DNA from: an uncultured Planctomycetia bacterium
GTDB taxonomy: Bacteria > Planctomycetota > UBA1135 > GCA-002686595
DNA: 53,185 nt
Direction of reading: 5' to 3'
Assembly (NCBI GenBank): GCA_938003765.1
Contig: CALKYE010000196.1
Span: 1 to 53,185, forward strand
The first letter of the stretch is position 1, and every line of letters starts with the position of its first letter. The position numbers and the translations under genes were made by a program. The notes beneath the pieces were generated by a model. That model saw nothing but the letters and a program-made list of their open reading frames with translations, was not told the origin of the DNA and ran no database searches. Below are positions 33,805 through 42,750 of the stretch, piece by piece.

Positions 33805-35616
33805 ATGAGCTCCTCGATCCGCTTCGCCTCCGCGGCGACGTTCCTGTTGGTGGCCTGCCAGTCCGCTCCCAGCGCCGAGGAGTCGGCGCGCGCGCGAGCC
33901 GAGGCGGAGCAGTTCCTCGGCGCGTACACCGAGCGCTTCGTCGCGCTGTACCGCGATGCGAGCGAGGCGCAGTGGGCTTCGAACACGCGCATCGTCGAGG
34001 GCGACGACACCAACCAGGAGCGCCAGCGCGCCGCCGACGAAGCGTTGGCGGCGTTCACCGGCTCGGTGGAGAACATCGAGCGGGCGCGTCAGCTCCTCGC
34101 TCGCGAGGAATTGCTCCGCGATGCGCAGCGCCGACAGCTCGAGAGCGTGCTGTTCCGCGCCGCGTCCGGTCCGCAGACCGTGCCCGACGTCGTCAAGCGC
34201 CGCATCGCGGCCGAGACCGAGCAGAACAAGAAGCTCTACGGCTTCACCTTCACGCTCGACGGCGCCGAGCTCACGCCCAACGCGATCGACCAGGGGCTGC
34301 GCAGCGAGAAGGACCTCGCGCGCCGCCGCAAGATCTGGGAGAGCTCCAAGGAGGTCGGGATCGGGCTGCGGCCGGGGCTGGTCGAGCTGCGCGGCTTGCG
34401 CAACGAGGTCGTGCGAGCGCTCGGCTACCGCGACTACTTCTCCTACATGGTCAGCGAGTACGGGATGAGCACCGAGGAGATGAGCGCGACCATCGAGCGC
34501 ATCAACCGCGAGCTGCGTCCGCTGTTCCGCGAGCTGCACACCTGGACGCGCTACGAACTCGCCGCGCGCTACGGCCAACCCGTGCCCGACCTGATCCCCG
34601 CGCACTGGCTGCCGAACCGCTGGGGCCAGGACTGGTCCTCGCTCGTCGACGTCGCCGGCTTCGATCTCGACGCGCAGCTCGCGTCGAAGTCGCCCGAGTG
34701 GCTCGTGCGTCAGGCCGAGGACTTCTACGAGAGCCTGGGCTTCGAGGCGCTGCCGCAGGTGTTCTGGGACAAGTCGTCGCTCTACCCGGCGCCGCCCGAC
34801 GCGACCTGGAAGAAGAACACGCATGCGTCCGCCTGGCACATGGACCTCGACCGCGACGTGCGCTCGCTGATGAGCGTCGAGCCGAACACCGAGTGGTACG
34901 AGACGACGCACCACGAGCTGGGGCACATCTACTACTACCTCTGCTACACCAACCCGCAGGTTCCGCCGCTCTTGCGCGAAGGCGCGAACCGCGCGTACCA
35001 CGAGGCGATCGGCTCGCTGATGGGGCTCGCCGCGATGCAGCCCAAGTTCGTCGAGCGCATCGGCCTGTCGCCCGGCGATGGCGCCGACCCGATGCAGTTG
35101 CTCCTCAAGGAAGCGCTCAACTACGTCGTGTTCATCCCCTGGTCGACGGGGACGATGTTCTTCTTCGAGAAGGAGCTCTACCACGACGAACTCGCGCCCG
35201 GGCGCTGGAACGCGCGCTGGTGGGAGCTCGCGGCCCGCTATCAGGGCATCGCTCCGCCCGCGCAGCGCGGCGAGGAGTTCTGCGACGCGGCGACCAAGAC
35301 GCACATCAACGACGACCCGGCCGGCTACTACGACTACGCGCTCTCGTTCGTGCTGCTGTTCCAGCTCCACGACCACATCGCGCGCAACATCCTCGAGCAG
35401 GATCCGCGCAACACCTGCTACTACGGAGAGAAGCGCGTCGGCGAGTTCCTCGGCTCGATCATGACGCCCGGAGCGAGCGTCGACTGGCGCGCGCTCTTGA
35501 AGGAGAAGACGGGCTCGGACCTCAGCGCGGCGCCGATGCTCGAGTACTTCGAACCGCTGCGTCAGTGGCTCGCTGAACGCAACAAGGGCCGCAAGCACAC
35601 GCTTCCGCTCCTGTGA
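33805..35616 (+). CDS. Lipoprotein M2-family (ACE-like) dipeptidyl carboxypeptidase
   Basis: 603 residues, ATG at 33805. A signal peptide with lipobox (LLVAC, cysteine about 18) precedes a full-length M2 peptidase domain. The zinc motif is H370-E371-L-G-H374 in TTHHELGHIYYYL. The third ligand segment is REGANRAYHEAIGSLMGLA. The C-terminal half has WSTGTMFFFEKELYHDELAPGRWNARWWEL and FCDAATKTHINDDPAGYYDYALSF, as in angiotensin-converting enzyme relatives. Length agrees with bacterial M2 enzymes. Likely removes dipeptides from peptides outside the cytoplasm. A second peptidase gene follows 61 bases downstream. Confidence 0.93.
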   Translation: MSSSIRFASAATFLLVACQSAPSAEESARARAEAEQFLGAYTERFVALYRDASEAQWASNTRIVEGDDTNQERQRAADEALAAFTGSVENIERARQLLAREELLRDAQRRQLESVLFRAASGPQTVPDVVKRRIAAETEQNKKLYGFTFTLDGAELTPNAIDQGLRSEKDLARRRKIWESSKEVGIGLRPGLVELRGLRNEVVRALGYRDYFSYMVSEYGMSTEEMSATIERINRELRPLFRELHTWTRYELAARYGQPVPDLIPAHWLPNRWGQDWSSLVDVAGFDLDAQLASKSPEWLVRQAEDFYESLGFEALPQVFWDKSSLYPAPPDATWKKNTHASAWHMDLDRDVRSLMSVEPNTEWYETTHHELGHIYYYLCYTNPQVPPLLREGANRAYHEAIGSLMGLAAMQPKFVERIGLSPGDGADPMQLLLKEALNYVVFIPWSTGTMFFFEKELYHDELAPGRWNARWWELAARYQGIAPPAQRGEEFCDAATKTHINDDPAGYYDYALSFVLLFQLHDHIARNILEQDPRNTCYYGEKRVGEFLGSIMTPGASVDWRALLKEKTGSDLSAAPMLEYFEPLRQWLAERNKGRKHTLPLL

Positions 35617-35677
35617 GCTGCGCCCCAGCCGCCGCGCCTTCACCGCTACACGACCAAAGCGTTTCGACGAGACCACG

Positions 35678-37396
35678 ATGACGACACGACGAGATCTGCC
35701 TCTCTCCCTGTGGGCCGCGGCTGCGGCGCTGACTTCGATCTGCGCCTGCGCGAGCGATGCGTCGAGCACGCGCGCCGAGAGCGCCGTGGAGAGCGGCGTG
35801 CGCGCCGATTCGAGCGCAGCCGAAGGCGAGATCGACGCCGCCGAGCTGCTGCGCCGGATCGCGGTGCTCTCCTCCGATCGCTTCGAGGGCCGCGCGCCCG
35901 GCTCACCGGGCGAAGAGCTGACGGTGCAGCACTTGATCGAGGAGTTCCGCGCCGCCGGCGCCGAGCCGGGCAATCCCGACGGAACCTTCGTGCAGCGCGT
36001 GCCGCTCGTCGGGTTCAAGGCCGCGTCGAGCGCGGCGTGGATCACCCGCAGCGGTGAGCGCGCGCTGCGCTTCCCCGACGACTACGTCGCGGTCTCGCGC
36101 ACCCAGACGCCGAGCGTCTCGGTCGACGCGCCGCTGGTGTTCGTGGGCTACGGCGTGGAGGCGCCGGAGTTCGGCTGGGACGACTACAAGGGCGTCGACG
36201 TCAAGGGCAAGGTGCTCGTGATGCTCGTCAACGATCCGCCGCTTCCCGACGCCGCCGATCCGACGAAGCTCGACGAGTCGATGTTCGGCGGCCGCGCGAT
36301 GACCTACTACGGCCGCTGGACCTACAAGTACGAGATCGCGGCGGCCAAGGGCGCGGCGGCGGCGATCCTGGTGCACGAGACGGGCCCGGCTGGCTATCCC
36401 TACGAAGTGGTGTCGGGGAGCTGGGGGCGCGAGAACTTCGACATCGCGCGCACGGGCGATGCGCCGGCGCTGCAAGTCGAGGGCTGGGTGCGCGAGGCGA
36501 TCGCGCGCGAGCTGTTCCAGTCGGCCGGCGCCGACTTCGACGAGGCCAAGCGCGCGGCGCTCTCGCGCGAGTTCCGGCCCCGCGAACTGGGCGGAGTGCG
36601 CGCGAAGCTGAGCGTCGACAACACGCTGCGCAAGGTCGACTCGCGCAACGTCATCGCCAAGATCACGGGCTCGAAGCGCCCGGACGAGTACGTGGTCTAC
36701 ACCGCGCACTGGGATCACCTGGGCAACGACACGACCAAGTCGGGCGACGGCATCTACAACGGCGCAGTCGACAACGCATCGGGGACGTCCGGTCTGGTCG
36801 AGATCGCGCAAGCCTTCGCGCGCGCGCGGCCGGAGCGCACGGTGCTGCTGCTCGCGGTGACCGCCGAGGAGAAGGGCCTGCTCGGATCGAAGTGGTACGC
36901 CGCGAACCCGCTGTACTCGCTCGAGAAGACGCTCGCCGTGATCAACATGGACGCGCTCAACGTGTGGGGCCGCACGCGCGACGTGATCAGCGTGGGGATG
37001 GGCAACTCGACGCTGCACGACGTGCTCGCCAAGCACGCGCAAGCGCTCGGGCGCGTGGTGCTGCCCGACGACGAGCCGGAGAAGGGCTTCTTCTACCGCT
37101 CCGACCACTTCTCGTTCGCCAAGCTCGGCGTGCCCGGACTGCACGCGGGCAGCGGCATGGATTACCTCGACCGGCCCGCAGGCTGGGGCCAGCGCGTGCG
37201 CGACGAGTACACCGCGAACGACTACCACAAGCCCTCCGACGAGATCTACGCCGAGTGGGACCTGAGCGGCGCGATCGACGACCTGCGCCTGTTCTATCGC
37301 GTCGGGGCGGATCTCGCGGGCTCGGCGCCTTGGCCGACCTGGAGTGAGGGCGCAGAGTTCCGCGCCATCCGCGAGCGGCGACTGGCGGCGCAGTGA
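35678..37396 (+). CDS. Exported M28-family peptidase with PA insert
   Basis: 572 residues, ATG at 35678. Signal peptide or lipoprotein start (LTSICAC). A PA (protease-associated) domain lies about residues 150-300 (VFVGYGVEAPEFGWDDYKGVDVKGKVLVML, AAAKGAAAAILVHE). The M28 catalytic domain has ligands in order: H in AHWDHLG, D in GAVDNASGTSG, E-E in TAEEKGLLGS, D in INMDALN and H in DYHKPSDE. Probably a secreted aminopeptidase. Likely co-expressed with the M2 peptidase upstream and the ABC exporter downstream. Confidence 0.92.
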   Translation: MTTRRDLPLSLWAAAAALTSICACASDASSTRAESAVESGVRADSSAAEGEIDAAELLRRIAVLSSDRFEGRAPGSPGEELTVQHLIEEFRAAGAEPGNPDGTFVQRVPLVGFKAASSAAWITRSGERALRFPDDYVAVSRTQTPSVSVDAPLVFVGYGVEAPEFGWDDYKGVDVKGKVLVMLVNDPPLPDAADPTKLDESMFGGRAMTYYGRWTYKYEIAAAKGAAAAILVHETGPAGYPYEVVSGSWGRENFDIARTGDAPALQVEGWVREAIARELFQSAGADFDEAKRAALSREFRPRELGGVRAKLSVDNTLRKVDSRNVIAKITGSKRPDEYVVYTAHWDHLGNDTTKSGDGIYNGAVDNASGTSGLVEIAQAFARARPERTVLLLAVTAEEKGLLGSKWYAANPLYSLEKTLAVINMDALNVWGRTRDVISVGMGNSTLHDVLAKHAQALGRVVLPDDEPEKGFFYRSDHFSFAKLGVPGLHAGSGMDYLDRPAGWGQRVRDEYTANDYHKPSDEIYAEWDLSGAIDDLRLFYRVGADLAGSAPWPTWSEGAEFRAIRERRLAAQ

Positions 37397-37412
37397 GCGA
37401 GAGCCCCGCGCG

Positions 37413-39236
37413 GTGGCCCAAGTGAGCTCCACAGGCGCCGCGCCCGCGGCGAAGTCAGGGCCGTCTCTCTCCGAGTCGTGGCGCGAGGCGCGCGCGCTCG
37501 TCTACCTGCATCGCCGGCGCCTGTCGCTGGGACTGGCGCTGCTGCTCGTCAATCGACTGTGCGCGCTGGTGCTGCCCACCAGCTCGAAGTTCCTCATCGA
37601 CGAAGTCATCGGCCAGGGGAACGCCGCGCTGCTCGGTCCGCTCGCGCTCGCGGGCGGCGTCGCGACGCTCGTGCAGGCCGCGACGGGCTTCGCGCTGAGC
37701 CAGGTGCTCGGCGTCGCGGCGCAGCGCGCGATCAACGACATGCGCAAGGCCGTGCAGGCCCACGTCGGAAGGCTGCCGGTCGGCTACTACGACTCGACGC
37801 AGACCGGCGTGCTCATCTCGCGCATCATGACCGACGCCGAGGGCGTGCGGAATCTGGTCGGCACGGGCATCGTCGAGTTGATCGGCGGCCTGGTCACGGC
37901 GGCGATCGGCGTCGGCGTGCTGCTGTACCTCAACTGGAAGCTCACGCTCGGCATCCTCGCCGTGCTGGCGCTGTTCGGCGGCGCGATGGCGCGCGCGTTC
38001 AAGGTGCTGCGGCCGTTGTTCCGCGAGCGCGGGAAGATCCAGGGCGAGATCACCGGCCGGCTCAACCAGACGCTCGGCGGCGTGCGCGTGGTCAAGGCCT
38101 ACACGGCGGAGACGCAGGAGGAGCGCACCTTCCAGGCCGCGGTCGACCGCCTGTTCGACAACATCCGCCGCTCGATGACCGGCGTGTCGGCGACGACTGC
38201 GGTATCGATCGCGATCGTCGGAGTGATCGGAGTGCTGCTGACCTGGTTCGGCGGACGCGCGATCCTCGCCGGCGAGATGAGCATGGGCGAGTTCGTGATG
38301 TACCTGGTGTACATCGGACTCGTGGTCGGTCCGGTGGTGCAGATCGCTTCGATCGGCACGCAGATCACCGAGGCCTTCGCCGGCCTCGACCGCATCCGCG
38401 AGATCCGCTCGGTCAGCGCCGAGGACGCGGGCGACGACGCGCGCGAGCCCTGCCCGAGCGTGCGCGGCGAAGTCGCCTTCGAGAACGTCTCGTTCGAGTA
38501 CGAGCCCGGACGGCCGGTGCTGCAGCAGGTCTCGCTCGTCGCGCCCGTCGGTTCGACCACCGCGCTGGTCGGCTCGAGCGGATCGGGCAAGAGCACGCTC
38601 GTCAGCCTCGTGATGGCGTTCCATCGACCGACGAGCGGCCGCGTGCTCGTCGACGGCCGCGATCTCGCCGGTCTCAAGCTGCGCGAGTGGCGTTCACACC
38701 TGGGCGTGGTGCTGCAGGAGAGCTTCCTGTTCGACGGCACGATCGCCGAGAACGTCTCCTTCTCACGCCCCGACGCGACGCGCGAAGAGATCGAGGCCGC
38801 CTGCCGCACCGCGCGCTGCGACGAGTTCGTCGAGCGCTTCGAGAAGGGGCTCGACACGCTCGTGGGCGAGCGCGGCGTGAAGCTCTCCGGCGGTCAGCGG
38901 CAGCGCGTGGCGATCGCGCGCGCGCTGCTGGCCCGGCCGCGCATCCTGATCCTCGACGAGGCGACCTCAAGTCTCGACAGCGAGAGCGAAGCGCTCATCC
39001 AGGAGGGCCTCGCCGCGCTGCGCAACTCGTGCACGAGCTTCGTGATCGCGCACCGGCTGTCGACCATCCGCGCCGCGGATCAGATCCTGGTGCTCGAGGG
39101 CGGCCGCATCGTCGAGCGCGGCGCGCACGCCGAGCTCTACGCGCTGGGCGGCCGCTACCGCGAGTTGCACGATCGCCAGCACGCCTTCGAGCGCGAGCGC
39201 TTCGTCAATCCCGGCGAAGAGCTCCCGGCGACTTGA
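37413..39236 (+). CDS. ABC exporter, fused permease-ATPase (MsbA-like)
   Basis: 607 residues, GTG at 37413 (alternative GTG 37422), 17 bases after the M28 stop. Six transmembrane segments (about 35-330), including QRAINDMRKAVQAHVGRLPVGYYD and the LGGVRVVKAYTAE coupling region. The ATPase follows with Walker A GSSGSGKST, Q-loop VVLQESFLFDG, signature KLSGGQRQRVA, Walker B ILILDEATSSLD and switch His IAHRLST. Homodimeric exporter architecture as in MsbA or drug/lipid exporters. Substrate not assignable. A coupled role with the two exported peptidases is only positional. Confidence 0.93.
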   Translation: MAQVSSTGAAPAAKSGPSLSESWREARALVYLHRRRLSLGLALLLVNRLCALVLPTSSKFLIDEVIGQGNAALLGPLALAGGVATLVQAATGFALSQVLGVAAQRAINDMRKAVQAHVGRLPVGYYDSTQTGVLISRIMTDAEGVRNLVGTGIVELIGGLVTAAIGVGVLLYLNWKLTLGILAVLALFGGAMARAFKVLRPLFRERGKIQGEITGRLNQTLGGVRVVKAYTAETQEERTFQAAVDRLFDNIRRSMTGVSATTAVSIAIVGVIGVLLTWFGGRAILAGEMSMGEFVMYLVYIGLVVGPVVQIASIGTQITEAFAGLDRIREIRSVSAEDAGDDAREPCPSVRGEVAFENVSFEYEPGRPVLQQVSLVAPVGSTTALVGSSGSGKSTLVSLVMAFHRPTSGRVLVDGRDLAGLKLREWRSHLGVVLQESFLFDGTIAENVSFSRPDATREEIEAACRTARCDEFVERFEKGLDTLVGERGVKLSGGQRQRVAIARALLARPRILILDEATSSLDSESEALIQEGLAALRNSCTSFVIAHRLSTIRAADQILVLEGGRIVERGAHAELYALGGRYRELHDRQHAFERERFVNPGEELPAT

Positions 39237-39289
39237 GGCTCCAGCGCGGCATTCGACCGCGCAGAGAACTTCGTTCGGTCGCTGCTACC

Positions 39290-39322
39290 CCTGAATCCCT
39301 CGCGCAGCGCGAACCTTTCAGG
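39290..39322. terminator. Nested hairpin between convergent genes
   Basis: Outer arms CCTGAA (39290-39295) and TTCAGG (39317-39322) enclose TCGCGC-A-GCGCGA (39300-39312). A second inverted repeat, CGACCG/CGGTCG, lies at 39254-39281. The site is between the ABC exporter and a convergent M28 gene, so a bidirectional terminator is plausible. No T-run on either side. Confidence 0.3.
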
Positions 39323-39332
39323 AAGCAGTCGC

Positions 39333-40808
39333 TCAGCGCGCGGCCGGCGCCTTGAGCGGGTTGCGCGCGAGGCGCTCGGGCAGATCGGCGACGACGTAGA
39401 TCAGGCCCGCGATCGCGCCCGCGCCGTGAGCGAGCTCGCGCGGGTGCACCTGGTCGATCGTGTCGCGCTCGGAGTGGTGGTGGTCGAAGTAGCGCTCGTC
39501 GTCGGGGCGGTAGCCGACGAGCACCACGCCGCTCGCGGCCATCGGCGCGATGTCGACGCCGCCCCAGCCTGCGTACACGTTGTTCGCACCGGTGCGCGCG
39601 ACGAGCTCGCCGATCGACTTCAAGTTCTCCAGGGAGTTCGATTGCGCGTCCGTCGAGAAGCCGCGCGGCGTGAAACCGCCGGCGTCGGATTCGAGCGCGA
39701 GCACGTGGTGCTCCATCTCGCTCGCGTGGTCGGCGTAGTACGCGCGAGCGCCGCGCGTGCCGTTCTCCTCGTTCATGAACATCACGACGCGGATCGTGCG
39801 TCGCGGCCGCAGCCCGCGCGCGAGGATCAAGCGCGCCGCCTCGAGCGCGTGCACGCAGCCCGCTCCGTCGTCGTGCGCGCCGTGGCCCACGTCCCAGGCG
39901 TCGAGGTGCCCGCCGACGACCACGATCTCGTGCGGCGCCTCGCGGCCCACGATCTCGCCCACCACGTTGTACGAGCGCGCGTCGGGCAGCGTGCGGCAGT
40001 CGAGTTCGAGCTCGAGTTCGAAGAGCTCGCCCGCGGCGATGCGTTGCGAGAGCCGCTCGGCGCCGAGCGTGCTGATCGCCACCGCCGGGATGCGCGGCCC
40101 GTTGGCGTCGTAGTTCATCGCTCCGGTGTGCGGCGAGTCGTCGAGGCGCATGGTCATCGAGCGCACGATCGCGCCGACCGCCCCCGCGCGCGCTGCGCGC
40201 ATCGCTCCCGCCGAGCGCTGGTCGACGGCGCCGCCGTAGGCCGCGAAACAGTCGTGGTTCGCAGGATCCATCGGCCGGTTGAAGAACACGAACTTGCCGC
40301 GCGCTTCGTCGGCGCGGCGCTCGAGCTCCTCGAAGCTCTTCACTTCGATCACGCCCGCGCGCAGTCCGCCGGGCGGCGTCGCCACGCTGCCGCCGAGCGC
40401 GAGGATGCGCAGGTTCTCGCGCGCGTCGAGCTCGCGCATCTCCAGCCGTTCGACCGAACCGCGCTCCCAGTGGGGCACCATGCACGGCTCCAGGCGCACG
40501 TTCTCCAGTCCGATCTCGCGCATCGTCGCTTCGGCCCAGGCCACCGCGCGTTCGGCGCCCTTCGAGCCCGACAGCCGCAGCGGCGCGACGCGGCACAGTT
40601 CGCTGAGCAGCTCGTACGAGCGGCCTTTGGCGAGCGCATCGGAGATCAGTCCGTCGACCGTCTCGCGCCAGTCGGCGACGTCGAGCGCCGGAGCGCTGGC
40701 GTTCACCGGTTCTGCGGCCGCGGACTGCGCGCTGCGCTCGGAGGACGGCGCCCGACAGGCGTGGAGCGCGAGGGTGAAGGTGACCGCTGCAGTGAGGACG
40801 CGTCGCAT
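39333..40808 (-). CDS. Lipoprotein M28-family peptidase (carboxypeptidase Q-like)
   Basis: 491 residues, ATG at 40808. Signal peptide with lipobox (LALHAC, cysteine about 18). A PA-type region about 150-270 (RAGVIEVKSFEELERRAD, AGAVGAIVRSM). M28 ligands: H in GGHLDAWDVG, D in AHDDGAGCVH, E-E in FMNEENGTRGA, D in LESDAGGF and H in FDHHHSERDT. The motifs and length match bacterial relatives of carboxypeptidase Q. A TAGAAT box (minus strand, 40818-40823) lies nine bases before the start, giving a short or absent leader. Third M28 enzyme in the window. Confidence 0.92.
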   Translation of the reverse strand: MRRVLTAAVTFTLALHACRAPSSERSAQSAAAEPVNASAPALDVADWRETVDGLISDALAKGRSYELLSELCRVAPLRLSGSKGAERAVAWAEATMREIGLENVRLEPCMVPHWERGSVERLEMRELDARENLRILALGGSVATPPGGLRAGVIEVKSFEELERRADEARGKFVFFNRPMDPANHDCFAAYGGAVDQRSAGAMRAARAGAVGAIVRSMTMRLDDSPHTGAMNYDANGPRIPAVAISTLGAERLSQRIAAGELFELELELDCRTLPDARSYNVVGEIVGREAPHEIVVVGGHLDAWDVGHGAHDDGAGCVHALEAARLILARGLRPRRTIRVVMFMNEENGTRGARAYYADHASEMEHHVLALESDAGGFTPRGFSTDAQSNSLENLKSIGELVARTGANNVYAGWGGVDIAPMAASGVVLVGYRPDDERYFDHHHSERDTIDQVHPRELAHGAGAIAGLIYVVADLPERLARNPLKAPAAR

Positions 40809-40817
40809 GGGGCGGGG

Positions 40818-40842
40818 ATTCTAGGGAGCCTGTCCCTACAAT
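40818..40842. promoter_or_regulatory. Divergent -10-like boxes between M28 and RluA genes
   Basis: Minus strand TAGAAT at 40818-40823, nine bases before ATG 40808. Plus strand TACAAT at 40837-40842, 17 bases before ATG 40860. -35 elements are not clear for either. Confidence 0.35.
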
Positions 40843-40859
40843 CCCGCGCCCCCCAGGCC

Positions 40860-41513
40860 ATGGCTGCAAAGTTGGAGATCCTTCACCGCGACGAGCACTT
40901 GCTCGTGGTCTCCAAGCCGGCCGGCATGCTCTCGACCGCCGCTCCGCGCGAGCAGGGCCCGACGCTCCTGGACGCGCTGGCCGAACTGGGCTTGCGCGCG
41001 ACGCCCGTTCACCGGCTCGACCGCGACGTGTCCGGCGCGTTGCTGTGCGCCTTCGACGCGTCGACGCGCGAGGCGTTGGAGGAGCTGTTCCGCGAGCGCG
41101 CGCTGCGCAAGCTGTACTGGGCGCTCGCGCTGATGGGGCCCAAGCGCGACAGCGGCGAGATCAAGTACCCGATCGCGGAGGAGCGCGGGCTGGCGCGCGT
41201 CTCGGCGGCGGGCAAGAGCGCGCTCACGCGCTACCGCGTGTTGGCGCGCGGCCTGCGCGCGAACGAGGTCGAGGTCGAGCTCGTGACCGGCCGCTACAAC
41301 CAGATCCGCCTGCACTTCGCGCACTCGGGCTGGCCGCTGGTGGGCGAGCGCAAGTACGCGCGCGGCAAGGAGGATCCCTTCCGCTATCCGCGCGTCGCGC
41401 TGCACGCCTGGAAGCTCGAGTTCACGCATCCGCGCACGGGCGCGCAGCTCTCGATCGAAGCCCCGCTGCCGGCCGAGCTGCTCGCGCTGCGCGAACAGGC
41501 GCTCGCGCGTTGA
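40860..41513 (+). CDS. Small RluA-family pseudouridine synthase
   Basis: 217 residues, ATG at 40860. Catalytic domain only, no S4 domain: VSKPAGMLSTAA, HRLDRDVSGALL (catalytic D54), ERALRKLYWALAL, VTGRYNQIRLHFAHSGWPLVGERKY. The variant motif TGRYNQIR (instead of TGRTHQIR) is seen in some RluA subfamilies. Differs from the larger RluA protein at 5.4-6.5 kb in lacking the RNA-binding domain, so the two probably modify different sites. RNA target unknown. Confidence 0.9.
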   Translation: MAAKLEILHRDEHLLVVSKPAGMLSTAAPREQGPTLLDALAELGLRATPVHRLDRDVSGALLCAFDASTREALEELFRERALRKLYWALALMGPKRDSGEIKYPIAEERGLARVSAAGKSALTRYRVLARGLRANEVEVELVTGRYNQIRLHFAHSGWPLVGERKYARGKEDPFRYPRVALHAWKLEFTHPRTGAQLSIEAPLPAELLALREQALAR

Positions 41514-41528
41514 CGCGTCGGGCGCGCG

Positions 41529-42629
41529 CTACTTCGCGGGCGCTGCAGCGACTTCGGGACCGGCCGTGCGGAACGCCGCCGGGTCGGAGCACTTGATCTC
41601 GTACCCGCGCTCGCCGCGCGCGACCTTGCCGCGCACCCACAGGTAGTTCTGGCGCCCCTCGTCGTTGCGCTTGTCGAGCTCGAGCGCGGCGAACTTCGAC
41701 TTGTCCGCGGCGGCGATGCGCACGCGCAGAGCGTCGTTCTTCGCGCCGGAACGCATCAGCACGGTGAGCGAGCCGTCGCTCTCGTCGAACAGGCGGTCGA
41801 TCGAACCGAAGACCTCGACTTGCGCGCCCTTGGCGCCGCGCTGCTCGGCGCGCGCGAGTTCACCGGGGTGCTCCGCGCCCGCGACGTCGTCCGGGTGCTC
41901 CTTGCGCTTCTTGCGGTACTCGTCGACCGCCGCGGCGCGCGCGTCCCACCACGGCATGAGCCGCGCGTAGGGTCGTTCCGCCGCGGGCGCGCCCTCGCTC
42001 TTGGGCTTGTTCGTGTTGGGATCCCAGATGCCCAGGCGCTGCTCCTGCGCGCGCTTCTGCGCGGCCACGAAGGCTTCGTGGCACAGCTCGCTGTTGCCGT
42101 ACTTGTTGAAGTACGGGCTCTTGCCGAGCTCGACGAGCAGCAGGTTGAAGTTGCGGCCGTCGGGCAGGATCGCGTAGCACAGCACGCGTCCGTACACGTC
42201 GCGCTCCTCGGCGCCGCCGGGGAACACCAGGCCGATGCGATCGGCGTCGGGGCGCTCGGGAGTGGGGCGGAAGAAGGCCATGGCCCACTGCGCGCACTCC
42301 TCGCCGAACACGGTCGAGGGCTTGCTGGCGTCGCCGGTGTTGGTCGAGAACTTCTCCTCGGTGTCGACCGAGAGCAGGCGCAGCTTCTGCAGCTCTCCGT
42401 TGCGGCGGATGTGCAGCGTGTCGCCGTCGATCACGCGTTCGATCGCGAACAACTCGTCGGGCTTGCGCGCCTTCCACAGCGGTTGCTCGGCGAAGTTCGC
42501 GCCGGCGATCGGCTTGGGCGGGGCCTCGACGACTGTTCCGGCCTGCGCCCACAGCGGCGCCGCCGCAAGGGCGATCACGCCGAGAGCTCTGGTTACGGCC
42601 GGAAAACCCCGCTTCGTCGCGCTGCGCAT
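41529..42629 (-). CDS. Exported thermonuclease (staphylococcal nuclease-like)
   Basis: 366 residues, ATG at 42629. A signal peptide (ALGVIALAAAPLWAQA) is followed by an SNase OB-fold: RVIDGDTLHI, then QKLRLLSVDTEE with catalytic Arg84 and Glu92, then DVYGRVLCYAI with Arg148. The triad Arg/Glu/Arg of staphylococcal nuclease is therefore intact. After the domain (GYPYF-like KSPYFNKYGNSELC, AQEQRLGIWDP) comes a ~150-residue extension with charged linker and a second OB-like segment (VEVFGSIDRL, NYLWVRGKVARGERGYEIKC). Expected to degrade nucleic acid outside the cytoplasm. The extension's function is unknown. Confidence 0.88.
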   Translation of the reverse strand: MRSATKRGFPAVTRALGVIALAAAPLWAQAGTVVEAPPKPIAGANFAEQPLWKARKPDELFAIERVIDGDTLHIRRNGELQKLRLLSVDTEEKFSTNTGDASKPSTVFGEECAQWAMAFFRPTPERPDADRIGLVFPGGAEERDVYGRVLCYAILPDGRNFNLLLVELGKSPYFNKYGNSELCHEAFVAAQKRAQEQRLGIWDPNTNKPKSEGAPAAERPYARLMPWWDARAAAVDEYRKKRKEHPDDVAGAEHPGELARAEQRGAKGAQVEVFGSIDRLFDESDGSLTVLMRSGAKNDALRVRIAAADKSKFAALELDKRNDEGRQNYLWVRGKVARGERGYEIKCSDPAAFRTAGPEVAAAPAK

Positions 42630-42711
42630 GTGCTCGTGCCTCGTGCCGCGCCGGTGCGGCGGGCGAAGCCGGGATGGTACCCGCTGCGCCGCGTTGCGTT
42701 CGGCGCCGGTG

Positions 42712-42741
42712 TTCGCAGCGCGCGACGTGCGTGTCTAGGAT
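42712..42741 (+). promoter_or_regulatory. Candidate promoter TTCGCA-18-TAGGAT
   Basis: -35 TTCGCA (42712-42717), 18-base spacer, -10 TAGGAT (42736-42741) ending nine bases before the GTG at 42751. Predicts a leaderless transcript. Confidence 0.4.
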
Positions 42742-42750
42742 GGCTCGCCC

